Shown here piece after piece: positions 36,168 through 49,500 of a DNA stretch of 64,000 nt (the stretch's first letter is position 1; every line of letters begins with the position of its first letter). This stretch comes from Yamagishiella unicocca (taxonomy: Eukaryota; Chlorophyta; Chlorophyceae; Chlamydomonadales; Volvocaceae): contig BDSL01000032.1 in NCBI GenBank assembly GCA_003116995.1, forward strand, positions 310,001 through 374,000, written 5' to 3'. The notes under the pieces are model-generated. The model saw only the letters and a list, made by a program, of their open reading frames with translations. It ran no database searches and had not been told where the DNA came from. The translations under genes and the position numbers were made by a program.

Positions 36168-39100
36168 GGTCCAGCTGAAACTTGGCTCGCTACGCCGATG
36201 TCCCAATGCAAACGCTAAGGTTACTTGTTTTTTGCTACACGTAAGCTAGGTCAAATGTCAAGCCGGGGGTAGCGTAACCGTGCAGATACGTGCGCACAAG
36301 GTCGATATTGCCTGTGTGCGATTACCGCCGCAGACTAATACTGTAGATATCTGTTTTCTATGGTCCACTAAGCTTTCCTTTATGCGCCAGGAAAAACGTT
36401 GTATACTATCGAAAGATACTTTCTCAGCGACTGCTGATGAAGCTGTAGGCGAAAGTAAACCCTACAACAAGTAAGGGCTCCTCATTGTATAATATAATGC
36501 GCCACCCAGCAGGTGATTATTACAATATTAAGACGATGAATCTGTTTGTCATGACAAAGTACCATGGTCCAAATCAGGGAGAAAATAACACCGGCCCCGC
36601 GTTGCGCCCAGAGTAGTGTGACCGCTCCATCAACCCCCTTTATCTCCAAGCAAGCATGTTTGTCTGAACCAAAAATGGAAATAAAGATCGCTGATTCTGT
36701 CTCAAGATGTATGCTTTGCACGGGAAAGAATTTCAAGCGCCACGTGGCACCGAGGCCTATCAAAAGCATCGATATCATGGCTACCATTTCCTATATACTA
36801 ATTGTAACACAAGCCGATGATGCCGTAATTAGGTGCATGTCTACATACAGTCATCGCCATAGCACCCGCCGTCGCCCGCCGGGCTTGAGGACACCGTTAA
36901 TAATGAGATGTTACTGTTATTATCCTCGTCCGGACTTGAGGACACCGTAACATTTGGAAATTATCCAAAGGAAGTCCGGTTGCACTACTACAAAATAGCG
37001 CACAGCCCGACACAGCCAAACTTGGCGATGCGTGCACTGTTGGTGACACTGCTGTCAGATGGAGCATTTTTATTATTATATGTATTATACCACACTATGC
37101 ACTGAAGCAATAGCCTGTCGTATTGTTATCAATGGTGGGATGGATGGGTTACGGCAGGTTACGGTTACCAACACGAATCGCGCCTACCTTGTTTCCGCAA
37201 GTCGCTACATTCCACTGCGGTTCCGGATCCGCCCCATTCCGAGATTGACAGCGCTCACCGCTGGACTCATTAGCGCTCTCTGGTCGCTGTCTCCCTGGCG
37301 CCATCGGCTTAATCCTAGCATGCCGGCTTTCGTGGACGGGGGCCTTCATGGCGCGGTGGCGGGGTCCCTGCAGCACCTGCTCCTGGATGTGCCTGTGGAC
37401 TGCTGGTTGGTGACCACGCGCGCAGTGCGTCGCCAGCCTGCCAGCACTTGGGCGGCGATCTCGGTGGACGCTGCCGCCGCCCTCCTGCCGCCTCGGCGGC
37501 GGTTGGCGCGTCCCAGGTCTGGACAAGCCTTTGCTGCTGCTCAGGGTACCCCCATGTAGCTCGAGGCCGTGGCCACTTCCCAAAAGTAGCGCGCGCACTA
37601 GCCAAGGGCAAACACACTAGAGGTAATATGTTACCGTACCTCTGCCTTGCCAATGTTTTTCTCCCCTTCAGTGGCCGGTGATGAAAGCGGTGGCTCTGCC
37701 TTACGGTCCGGACGCTGCTGCTGTAACGTTTACCACCTGAAATCTAGGACAGCGCGGCGCACGACCGAAGCAAACCAGCCCGAGCGCGTTGATCACAAAA
37801 CCAGCCCCCCAAACCCCATGCTCCACGGTTGAATAGTCTATGGTCGAGGTGTCATGCCCCAGCACCGGCATGAATGATTCGGGGGCATTAGCCATGGTTT
37901 CGGCGCCGCTCCAGAAACGTGTATCTGAGCATTACGGTTGGAGTGAAACATCTCGCGAGTGCGTTGTTAGGTATGGTTCGTTGGCACTGAGTAACGGACG
38001 TCGTCGTATATCGTCTGTTAGCTTTCGTTGTTGGACAGTAGCCGGCTCACAATCGGAGCCGAAGGGATAAGGTGCGCACATCGGGCCCACGTAGCCTCCG
38101 CCGCCTTAGCACGGCGGGATGCCATTCCTGGTATTCCCGGCCGTGCTCGAAGTACCCTCTCGCACGAGGTGCCCATTTACAGACGTGTAACAACAGTGAC
38201 GAGCAGTGAGATAGCGTTTGGAACGAATTTACCCCCAAGAGGTTCTGCATGTCCTACAACAGGATTAATTGGCAAATGCTCGGAAGCGACGCGAGTGACC
38301 GAGTTAAATAACTAGCGATCATCCAAGAAGTAGGCAATAGCATATACTGTAATAACATCTTATCACCCTAGTATGTATATTGGCCGTAACCAATACGTTC
38401 CGCCAATAATCATCGATCACGCACGCAAGCAAGGGCCCTCACCTGCCTGTGAATGGGCTGGTACGGCAGCTGGGGGAAACAATAGTCAATAAGTGCACGC
38501 CTGGAAACTGCTACATTCCTTTCCCTTTCCGAAAGCCACACAACACCTCTATGACAAGGCAGGTAGGGTGGTTTCCCAACTATCCTACTACTGTACATGC
38601 TTCCATAGGGGCATCGCCTTCGTCCTCAGAGGCACGTACGCATGCGTCTATCTTTAGGCATACCTGCCTCGCGCCTGGGTCCCCAGGTACCGATGATAGG
38701 AGGCGGCAGTTCTTCCTCAAAAGTCGATCACCCAAGCAACGAATCAAAAGCATCGTGCGTATAGGAGCGACCACTTCCCTCCCTCGCTCCACGCACGTAC
38801 GTCCCTAACTGTGTGGGCTTCCTGGTACGCCAGGAGGCCCAATAGCAGCGGGCGCCTAAATTTGGTGGCTGTCTTGCCTCCCTAGTAGGACAGGGCCGCA
38901 ACTGACATAACGCTCCTCACGCAGCACTACTGTCATATTGGCTTCGAAGTCTGTGCCAAGCCCACGCATGTAGCAAGCGTGTCAGTAGCGTATCATAGGA
39001 TCAATGGCGACAAGCCGGACCACGCGTCCATCAGTGAGGCGTGCGGATGGCAATGGATTGCGCCGCCTTGCTGCTAACGAGCAGCAGCTGAGCGCGGCGT

Positions 39101-40565
39101 AAAACGCGCCATGCTCAAATATCAGTCGAGCAAAAATCCCTGCAGCCCTGATGGGTTGCTGTATCTATCGATATAGGGCCCACGGACAAGTAAGTTCGAC
39201 ATGCCCCAAACGGTGAGGAACCCCCTGCAAACGGTGAGCAACTCACTGCTGCTGATGGCGTCCACAATAATGTTTTACCAACGGACCCTCGGACAAGCAA
39301 CCCACCTCGCGCCGCCGCCCACTACTACTGCCGCCACGCATACACACATCTACCGCCGAGCGACGGCACCTACCAGCCGGCGTCGCCACGCACGTGCGCT
39401 AGCTGCTGATGATACACATTCATGCTGCACGCAGGACGCACGGCGGCGGTGTCCGCTGCCTCACCACGCACGCACGCATCTGGGCCCAGATAGATGCATG
39501 GCTCGGCGTGGCATCATCAACGGCGGGCGACGCGGTGCGCGCGGAAACATGGACCGACAGGGCTGGCCGTCTGTCCAGGGCCCACGAATATGCATTGTCG
39601 GCGCACGTACGGCAGCGGACGACGGTAGGTCTACCTGCCTGTCGATGGAGCGAGGTCGCACCAGCCCCACGGGCTAGAGGCAGGCGCGCGGCCTGCTCAC
39701 GCCGAGCTATCTATCAGGCCCTGCCGGCACCCGGCGGACCCGTCCTCGCACCCGGCGGATGCAGGCACTCGAAAGAGAGAGAACACCTTCGAGCGAAGGC
39801 CGATGAATTCAAACCACCCCCTAACCAGATCACAACCACCCATAACCACCACATCGCAATGCGTGGACCAGCAGTGCAGAAGCCATGCATACACACAGTA
39901 CATCGGTCCCATACATGCTGTGATTGTGCCCATCCACTGCGATCGTCTACACAGCGGTCGTCTGCAGTGCCAAATAAAGCAAGCAAAGGAACCATGCTTG
40001 ATCGCATTTCTTACTTGCTGCTGCGCGCTCGACCAGAGCGACCCCAGACTAACCCCAAGCGCGGTCACCCAACAAAGCAGCAGTCCCGCAGCAGAACCCC
40101 ATGGACGAAGCCAGTTGTCAACGATACGCAACAACATCACAGGCGAGCATGCATGTGCCCTACCTACGTACCAGAACTACTAATAAGCAGCCTTTCGACC
40201 TTATGTCTTGGGTCCCGCCGCTTATTTGCTGACAAAAGCGGTCGCTCGCTCCTCCAGCGAGCGCGCCAGTGCAAGCAAGCTGCTAAGGTGCAAGCAAGCT
40301 GCTAAGTAGTCCTTGTTACCGGAGGCCGTCCGCCCCGGTCCTACGCAGGTGCCAAGCAGTTAGTCCTGTATCTACGCTGGCAGGTCCCAAGCAAGTCCTC
40401 AGCGCCAGCAGCCGTGTGTGCTCGTCTCAGATGTGGCCATTGGTAGGTCGTTACTGCGGCATCCAACGTTCGCATCCTCGCGACCATCTCATATATATAT
40501 TCATGAATACGGGCTTGCTTGTGCTCAGTGTCCTCTCGTAGGCCACGAGCAAATAGATGTTACCG
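36168..40565. other. Spacer between TKL-D and TKL-C, no recognised gene
   Basis: This 4.4 kb stretch contains the TKL-C promoter region on the left and the TKL-D 3' flank on the right. A direct duplication of ggacttgaggacaccgt(t)aa is seen at 36884-36955. The plus frames at 37059-37559 and 39409-40305 are open but match nothing known and lack convincing splice partners. Confidence 0.6.
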
Positions 40566-43500
40566 TTAGGGCAGCGTGCTTAGGAGCGAGCTGATGGCTG
40601 CAACCAGCTCCGCAGCGCGCGGTCGTCGTGCCGGGTCAGTGCGCCAGCACAGGTGCGCCAGGTTACTGTGAGCAGGACGCGACAGCAAGCAAGTAATGGA
40701 ATGCGCCAGGTAAGGGATGAAGGGCGAGGGGCGGGCAGAGCGTGCGCGTGAGTGTTGGCGGAGTAAGGGCATCTCAGCGGGACAGCCGACTGCCGCTGCT
40801 GCGTGCGTCCTGGCTGGCGACCAAGCAACCAACTGCTTGCCTTTATTCAGTTACCAGAGTCGTCTATCTCTGCGCAGGGATACGTACGAAGGCAAGCTAG
40901 CGAGCGCGAGCGCGTGTACGCACCGGTACATGGCGGGCGCGCTGTCCGCGAAGAGCGGCCGTGCACCTTTGTGCACGATACGCGGCACGTTCTCAACTTG
41001 GGTGTTTGGGTAGGGGCGCACACCGCCGGCAAGCATCTCCCACATCAATCTGCAGTCACGCGTCGGGAGTGGAGGACACATATAGAGGAGCGCCGTGATA
41101 CATGTTGCGTCGCGTGCGTGTCCTATCTGCTCGCTGTCAGTGCGTCGATCGCCACTTCATCGCGCTGCGTGGGCAGACGATCAGGGCCACGGACGGGCTC
41201 GATCGATCCCCCGGCTTCTATCTTTGTGTCCACCAAATAAAACGAAATGGCTGGATGTATGGATGGTAACGGACAGCTGCGGGATTTGTACCGCAGCTGC
41301 AGGGTCCGGGTCGATGCCGGTGTTCCTATCTCTCCGTCGTCATAGTGAATATTTGAAGGAATACTTATATCTATCGGTGGATAAGCTACACGTACGCGGT
41401 CGTGCCCAGCCGCGTGATTCGACTCCTTACAATACAAGGGGCTACCATGCATGCGGCCAGCTAGCTAACCAGGTTTGTAGAGCGAGCGAGGCCGCGTGTG
41501 AGGCGAGGGCGGGAGGGTAATAATGGAGCGGCGGGCTGACAGCGCATGTAGTCAGCTAGGGTACGTAGTGCCTTGCGCGTAGATGACGACTGGCCATCCA
41601 GGCAGGCCAGCCTGCTGCCTCACAACCAAGCAAACGCGTGTATGTAGGCCTCAACGGTTGGGGATGGGGACGAGCGAGTCGCGCGCACGGGCGCGTCGTC
41701 ACGCGGGAATGAACTTGAGGTAGGTGCCCAATAATGAAGCAAGCAAGGCGCCATGTTGGCTTAGCTACATCTCGGTGCGCAGTAATTATATATGCCGGGT
41801 ACGTGCATCGTTCAGGGCTCAGTTTACGTACAAGCCTCCCTCCCACACGCCTAGCTAGGCTAGGGCCCAACTGTATCCAAGCAAGCAAGCAAGTAAATCC
41901 TTACATGCCGAAGCTATAGATGTCCGCCGAGGCGTCGACTTTGGCATCTGTATGTGAAGATCAGGGCAGCAGGCAGCCAGGTAAGACAGGCAAGGGAGGG
42001 TCTGAGTGCACAGCTTCATACATGTCAGTTAGTTTGGGAGCCTAGGGGCAGGGCGCATGGCGACATGTACGGCGTCATGCATGCCGATGTTTTCGTCCGA
42101 TTGGGTTGGCGCACGTGGCGGCAAGTCGATTAAGCACGCACAGCAGCAGTAGATATGTAGAGCCCCCTGCATGGCAACTGAGCTGCTGCTGCTGCTGCCA
42201 CGGAGCAATCCCCGGACGGAGTTCCTGACGCTGCCAGGTTTTGCATAGTAGTGGTGCAATGCGCTCCACTCTATCTGTAGTTATCCGGAACGAAGTACGA
42301 GCGATAAGCGACATGTGCAAGTGAGGGACGGGATGCCCGCTCGCTGTGCGTGCGTCCTGCCTGTCAGCGTGTGTGCATTTGCAGGCGAACCGGACCATCG
42401 ATACTTTTGCATCCGAACGCACGAATTGCTGCCGCACGTCGGGTAGGGCGGGGTCGGTCATAAGCTAGGTAAATCCCCAGCGAGCCCCGTGCGTGTTCAA
42501 GTTCGCCCTCACGTGCCCCGACAGTTGTACCGATATGTAACGGCAGTGTACGAACAGTAATGTCCGAAGGACGCAGACATACGTACCTCGTTTCAGGCAC
42601 TCTGGGGCCATGTGTGTGATCCTGTACGTGTGTGAGAGATACGCAGGTAGGGCGGTAGGTGCTTTCAAGTGGAAGATCGAGTGCGCTGCCGGTTGGTTTC
42701 GAGCGACGATCAACTGCTGGGAGCCCTGCGTACGTGCATTGCGCCGGGTGGCAGGGCGGCAGCCGCCAGGGCAGGAACGAACTAGCGCAAATGGGACTAA
42801 CAGTAGTCGTCCCCACATGCATGTAGGGTAGGTACGTGCGCAGGGCTGCTTGGGCCGCCGTCGTACTGCAGCATGCATGCTAGGATCGTCTGACGAGCTG
42901 GTGCCGAGCGGGGTAGGTGTATGTAAATAACTATAACTATACATAATCCAGAAGCAACTAAAGGAGGCTGATCCCGGCCCAGCGCAGCCAATTGACGTTA
43001 CCGACGGCGGCGACGCGACCTGGTGTATGTGTGCGCGAAAGGTAGCTAGCTAGGAAGACGCGCCAAGCCAAGCCAAGCAAGCAGGCGCGCGCCGAGGTTT
43101 AATGTGCGTGCGTGCATGCGTGCGTGCAGGAAATCTACAGCGCAACAAGGACCCCCGACGCTGCTTGCGGCCCGCCGTCACCCTCGCTCCCGCCTCCCAG
43201 CTCACGTTCCGCAAGGATGATCCACCGAGGCGTAGCGCGTGCCATCCACCGCCACCTGCGGGGCAGCAGCGCACAGCAGGCAGGCAGCAGGCAGCAGACA
43301 GGCACGAGTGAATGGCCGATACCGCATGGCAACGAATCGCACATATATACGTACGTCGACGCACTGGCGCGCGCGCGGCGCGTGGTGTGCGAATGATGTT
43401 GGACGTATGTTGCGCATGATGAGCCACGCAGGCACACAGGAAGTAAGCGAGGTCCGACGTAAAAAACGGCGGGCGCGTCACGCGCCGCAACCACGGAACC

Positions 43501-46500
43501 TGGAGCGGGCAACGACCTACATGCACGCGTATGGCTGGTACGACGACATTGAATGTATGGGTTTGTGGCAACCGCCGAAAGCCGGCAGGTCGCTAGACTT
43601 TTACTACGGACGGCAACGAAGTTTCGCGCACTTACGACGCAGCAAGCTTCCATCTACGTGCCAGACTGCGTGACTGTAAGCCCGTTTTCTGAATCCGTGC
43701 TCAGGAGGTAGGGACCTGCCGACTGCTGCACCGATCGGCGAATCCTCCTGTGCCCGCCCAACCCGAATCACGCGCATACCTCGGAGAGGTGCAGCACGAA
43801 GCCGAAGTCCGCCAGCTTGACGGTGAAGCCGCGGTAGTCGCGGGGGCTGGACTTGAGAAGCAAGTTGCCGGGCTTGATATCTTTGCGGGGATGATTTTGA
43901 GCGCGACAGAGGTGGAGCAATATCACTTATATCAGGCAAGCATGGGCCAAGTAGTGCGAACCTGATATCGTGCTGTAAGCCTTTCAACGCAAAATGGATA
44001 CGGACCAAAAGCGCAAGCAAGCGTTGGCAGGGATATGGCGGGAAGGAAAGCTCAGACGAGGTGTGCTGTTGGATGGAAACGAGCACGTACGGTAGGGAGG
44101 GAGAGGCGCAGGTGGAGTGCCAGCCAGGACTCTGCCCCTCCGTCCCTGCTTCCCTCGCTCCCTCCCTGCTGCCTCCCTCCCTGGATATATTGAGGCGCAG
44201 GTGGAGGCGAGGGCTGACTCGCTCGGGTCTACGACACTACACTGCTAGCTGCCAGCAGCACAAGTAAGCTGTCGCGCTCACCCCTGTGCACCAGGTTCAT
44301 GGAGTGCAGGTGGCGCAGCGCCAGGGCCACATCCAGCAGCGTCATGTAGATGCCCTGCGGGCAGCAAAACAAGTCAAGTCAAGGAAGCGGGGTCGGTCTG
44401 TACGTAGGACGGGGTCCGCGGCCCGAGAGGTTATTAGTTGGAAGCGAGCGAGTCGAGTCATTAGTCATTGCCTTTATTTTTGCCTGGGTCGACGCACGGC
44501 GGAGGGAAGTACCCAGGTTGATAAACAAGCAAGGAATGCTGTGGACAAATCGTTGAAGAGCCCTAGATAGCGAATAGCGATGTATGACGCTGCGGGTTAG
44601 TGACGGGCATTATTACAACACAAAGACGGCGGGGCGCCGTCCAGAAGGCGCGGCGTACGTGCGGTACGCACCTTGATGTCGTACGAGAACGGCATGTGGC
44701 CCGGGTCTGTAGCTGCGTGCCTGTCAGCAGAGTGGGACGGCAACTGGCGCGGGAAGGTTCGTGTGTGGAGGGCGTCCTGCAGCGACCCCTTGTCGCAGTA
44801 TTCGGCCAAGATGCACGTCACATTGGACCCGTCGCTACCTGCATGCATCAGCATCAGCATCAGCATCAGCAACAGCATCAGCATCTATCAGCATCAGAAT
44901 CAGCATCAGGATCAGCGAGCAGCAGCAGCAGCATAAGGGAGCGGCGTCTGGGCGATTAGGAGTGACACGCGAAGGGCTCCCTTTCCGCTGGGATAGATAC
45001 GGCCACTGAGAAGATATGGCTTATATATGGCACTACGGCATTTCCCAATACGCTCTTTACTCGGATTCTTGGTCGCCTATGCATGGCCATATCAAGTCGC
45101 CCCAGGCACGCCGCCTGGTTCCTCATCAAGTCCGTCTGTCCCTTAGCACGTTGCCCACTCCGGTGGGAAGGAAAGGCACGGCACCGGCATCCCCTCCTCT
45201 CGGTGCCTCGGTCGCATGGGGCGCCCTTACCGGTCTCGGTTGAAGGTAGAACCTGCAAATATAACAAGGTGGGATCCATTTCCGCGATATTGCTCGTGTC
45301 CTCACGTCGACAGCGTAGAACCTGCGGCGGCGGCAGGGGGCCCATCATCGGCGGTGGTGGTTGGCAGTTATTGGCGACCGTTATATCCGTGGGTACTCCA
45401 GGCAGTACTCGGGCGTTACGAAGACGGAGGCGTACTTTGTTCCGTGGCCACCTCAGCCATTCTCAGCCAGCCTGTATGTCGCGACTGCCACTCTCTGGAC
45501 CCGGGGTGCCACGTCATTTTGTTGGGTTGCCCCATGTGGACGGTTGCGAAAGCGCTTCCCGCAAACACGAAAACTATCTGTCCCCCGGGAAGTCAGGACC
45601 ACCACAACCACCGTCGCAGGTGATGGGCATCAAGGCAACCCCCAGTCGTCCCCAGCGCCGGCAGCTGCACACGGAGCACGTGCTCACAGCTCACCACGTT
45701 GTTGAATGTCGAGTAGAACTGTAAGCGGGGAAGGCCAGGGAAGGGGGGGGGTGAAAACCGTTTTACGCGACGGGACAGGATAGTTGGGGGGAGGGGACGG
45801 ATGCGTGAAAGTATGGGATAAAGGATGCCGCACGAGGACGCCGTGAAGGAGGTAGGGTTCGAGTACATAGAGCAGGGGTTTGAAGACACAGCTCACGTTC
45901 TGGGCAGGGGCAGCAGGTAGCTAGCACGGCAACACCAATCGCACGGGGCTTGTGGTTTTGATGCCGCTCGCCGTCCTCGAAGCTGGCTTCCACGACAGAC
46001 CCGACACACATACACGCACCTGTACGATGTTGGGGTGCGACAGCGAGGACTGTACGGCAAGCTCCATGGCGTTGCGCACCATCCCGCGCCGCACTCGCAT
46101 CTGATCGGCGGGCGCCTCCGCGGACTCGTCCGGCAACTCCATCATCTGCACAGGTGTGAAGCCACGGTAGGTGGTATTAAGGTATTCGGCGGGACTAGGT
46201 GGTAGCGCTGACCGACCACCTTGGACCTGGCTGCTGGCCCAGCCCAAGCCGTGGATCGGGCTTTGGGATGCCACCGCCGCAATTAAAGCACCTGCCCGTC
46301 TGCAGCCGCGCGCTGAGACTTGGGACATGCCGTTCGTCCTTGACCTTCAGCGCATCCAGCCACCCACCACCCACGCAGCTCAGCAGGGTTTTCACCGCCT
46401 GGCTTCACACCACACCAAGACCGGCAGCAATTGCCCGCCGCCGCCAAGTAACGTGTTGACGGTAATAACTTGCACGCCCATCCTGTTCACTTCCACCCAC

Positions 46501-49500
46501 CTTGACCGCGACGGGCAATGAGCCGCTTAGCAGGCCCTTGAGAACCACGCCGCCGCCGCCCCTGCCCAGCACCGCCTGCAACTCCAGCTGGTCCAGGTCG
46601 CTGGCAAAGGCCGAGCTGTCGGGTCGGTTCGCGGAGCGAGCCAGGCAGGGCGTCCGCTTAGGTGAGTCAGCCAGTGGTCATAGGGCAGACATTGTATGTC
46701 GGCTTGCACTCAGGAATCTACATACCAGGCTACTCCTGGCCGAAAGTTGTACGACATGTCGTGTGGCGCCAAGCCCAGCGCCAGGAGTTGCCTCTCAACT
46801 TAGCCCAACTAAAAATACCCTCTTTCGGGAACTGTGTCTCCTTTAGGGATGTAGGTACCCCCTTCGGGGAACCTGTCGCCAAGCAAGCCATTCCCCGCCC
46901 CTGGCCGCGGCCGCAACAGCGCCACTCACGTCACGCCACTGTCGGCCGTTGACGCCTGGATTGTCGCCTGGATGCTGCTGACCAACAGGTCCATCCGCTG
47001 ATGGGCCGCGTTGCTTCCCACCTCTGCACTAGCTACGGTGATGATGGAGGCGGTGGGTCCGTCCGGCACCCCGAAGCCGGTGCTGTTAGCGTGCTGGAGA
47101 GCGAACACGTCGCCTTGAGGTGAGCCGAGCAGGAGGTTCAGCATGCTGTTGCTGGCTGGGGTGGGGGTGTTGCTGGCGCTGCCGAGGGCGATCATCGATA
47201 GCTGCGAGCGGTCTGTTAGGCGGCGGCGGCTGGGGCGTAAGCGGCTCATGCTCTGAAACGAACGGCGCAAGGTGGGTATGCCTGGGGGTGGCGCAGAGGT
47301 TGGTGAGGGTCAGGTCAGAGTGATTACATACCCAGGTGCGGCTGGTGGTTGAGAAGAAGCCGAGGGTCGAGACATACGCAGGAAAGGGTGAGGCTGATGA
47401 GGAGCAAGATGCGATGCGTGAACGTGGGCGTCAAAAGGGGTAGGACGCGGTCTCAGGGGCGTGTCAGGGCACAAGCTGGGATACAGAAAATACGGTTCCA
47501 GAGTCTGGTCGCAACTGGCCTTTCACAACACATACAGCGACGTCTCCAACCTGGAATGATGTCCTTAATGTGCGGCGGGGGGAGAGAAGCCCCGACTCGC
47601 TTCTCCGAAATCACGCGGGCAAGCGTGCTCTTGCGGTGGCAAGACGCCCTAACCGACAGCTTTAGTGCCCCGCCGGCATGTCGCGCGGCATGTCGTACAG
47701 CAGTTCCGTGCATGTCGTACGCACGGCAGCTCCCCGTGGGGCGCCGACGTTGCCCGCCCCACTCACCTCTTGGCTCCTGCTCCTCCAGCAGCACCCGCGG
47801 GGCATCCAGCGGCTCGACGCCCTCCAGCTCAGCCGTGGAGAGTGTGGCGCTCTGCAGGACGTCCGGCTGCTGAGGGCCGATCTGCGCCCTCCTGCTGCGA
47901 GAGAACGGTTCGAAGAAGCTCCGGTGCCCGCCTTCAGACGTCGGCGTGCAACATAACACGGCTGTTGGTGATATCGGGTCGTCGCATTTGCTCGTCATGC
48001 CACGTAAGACAGCGTACGACCCCGGCGCCGCGGCCTTGAGCGTGTTGTACTCGGGCGCCAGGGAGCCGTACAGCTGGTCCCGCACCGGACCAACCAGAGC
48101 CTGCAGAGCAGTCGGGTCGTGGGACTCAGGAGGTACCCGATCAACCCAACGTATGATGATGGAGGGCGGGACCGCTCCATCAAACTCCTACGGGCGGCTT
48201 CGTTTCGCTCTGATCATGCGGGCCCATATGAAGGCACGCATACTGGTGCGGCTTCGGTGCTGCTAACAAGGGCAAGGAAACGCACTGCCGTAAAATTCCG
48301 TCGGGTCTACCTAAAAGAGGGCTCCGCATACACAGCCGCACACATCATCCCCGCTTCCCCCCTCATGCCGTACCACGTCCAGCAGCTCCTGGCAGCTGCT
48401 CCTCACCGCCTCCAGCAGCTGCGCCGGCAGGCGCTTGGGGAAGCACAGGTACAGCCCCAGGGCCGCGCCCTCGCCCAGCTGCAGCGTCAGAAGCACCAGG
48501 GACTGAGGGACGGTGTGGGTCGCTGTCGAGGCACCAGCGATGGGCAGTCCCGTAACAAACGAGTACCCGCCGCTGCCGCCGCCCAGGTTATACATGCCCG
48601 CCGCCGTCGATTTCTTCGGCCCCATTAGGAAGCACAGATCGTGCGAGGGGTTGCCAACGTTCTGCACGTATAGCTGCGTGTCCACAATCACACCCGGCGG
48701 AGGCGCCACCTCATCGCCGCCAGCCGGAGAAACTTCACCCGCCGGAGCTGGCGCGTTGAGGGTTGCCGCGGCACCCGCACGAATACTGCCGTCTCCAGTG
48801 TCGGCTGATCGTGTTCTAGTCGGCGGCCGCCGCTGCTGCGTCAGCACGGCCTGCAGCAGCGTGTTCCTCAGGGGGAAGACGCTGGCGTGCAGAGCGGGGG
48901 GCCCAGCGCAGGCGGCGGCCGTGACGGTAGCTACCTCCTCGGCGCTCAGCGCCACGACGAGATTGGGGACCACGGCGGGAGCCGTGAGTGCCCGGCAGCT
49001 GCCCAAACGAGCAGTCTGCCCAGTGGATGTGGGCGAGGTGGGTGGCGCTGAAGTGCCCGCCATGCCGGGTAGCAGGGGCCACATCGAACGAGTGCGGCTT
49101 CCGGCATCGTCATTGGGAAGACTCCTGCGGGCGAACAGGGAGTATAAAGAAGGAAAGACGCTTACGTTCGAAACGCAAAAAACGAAGAATGGCCCTATCT
49201 TGGGTAGTTGAATTCAGTAAGTACATCGCGCAATAAATTCCGTGGCTGTACGGCATCTCGTCCATTTGTCGCATCCCCCCATTTGTTACTCCAGCTGACC
49301 TCCCCAATACAAATGTCGTCCAGAGCCCTTTCGACTGCATCCTCTCCCTGGACGAGCAACCCTGGAAACGGCAGCTAGGAGCGGGTAGTGGATCTAGTAT
49401 GGTGGACCCATTGAGAAGGATCCCAGACCTATCGGGCGCGCACATGGCTGCTGCACTAACCTACGAAAGTGCGGTGGGGTCGGTTCACACACGCTGACAC

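Noticed and set aside
39409..40305. 298-codon plus-strand open frame in the C/D spacer
   Set aside because: No recognisable domain, low-complexity His/Arg composition, no splice partners and no duplicate in other spacers.
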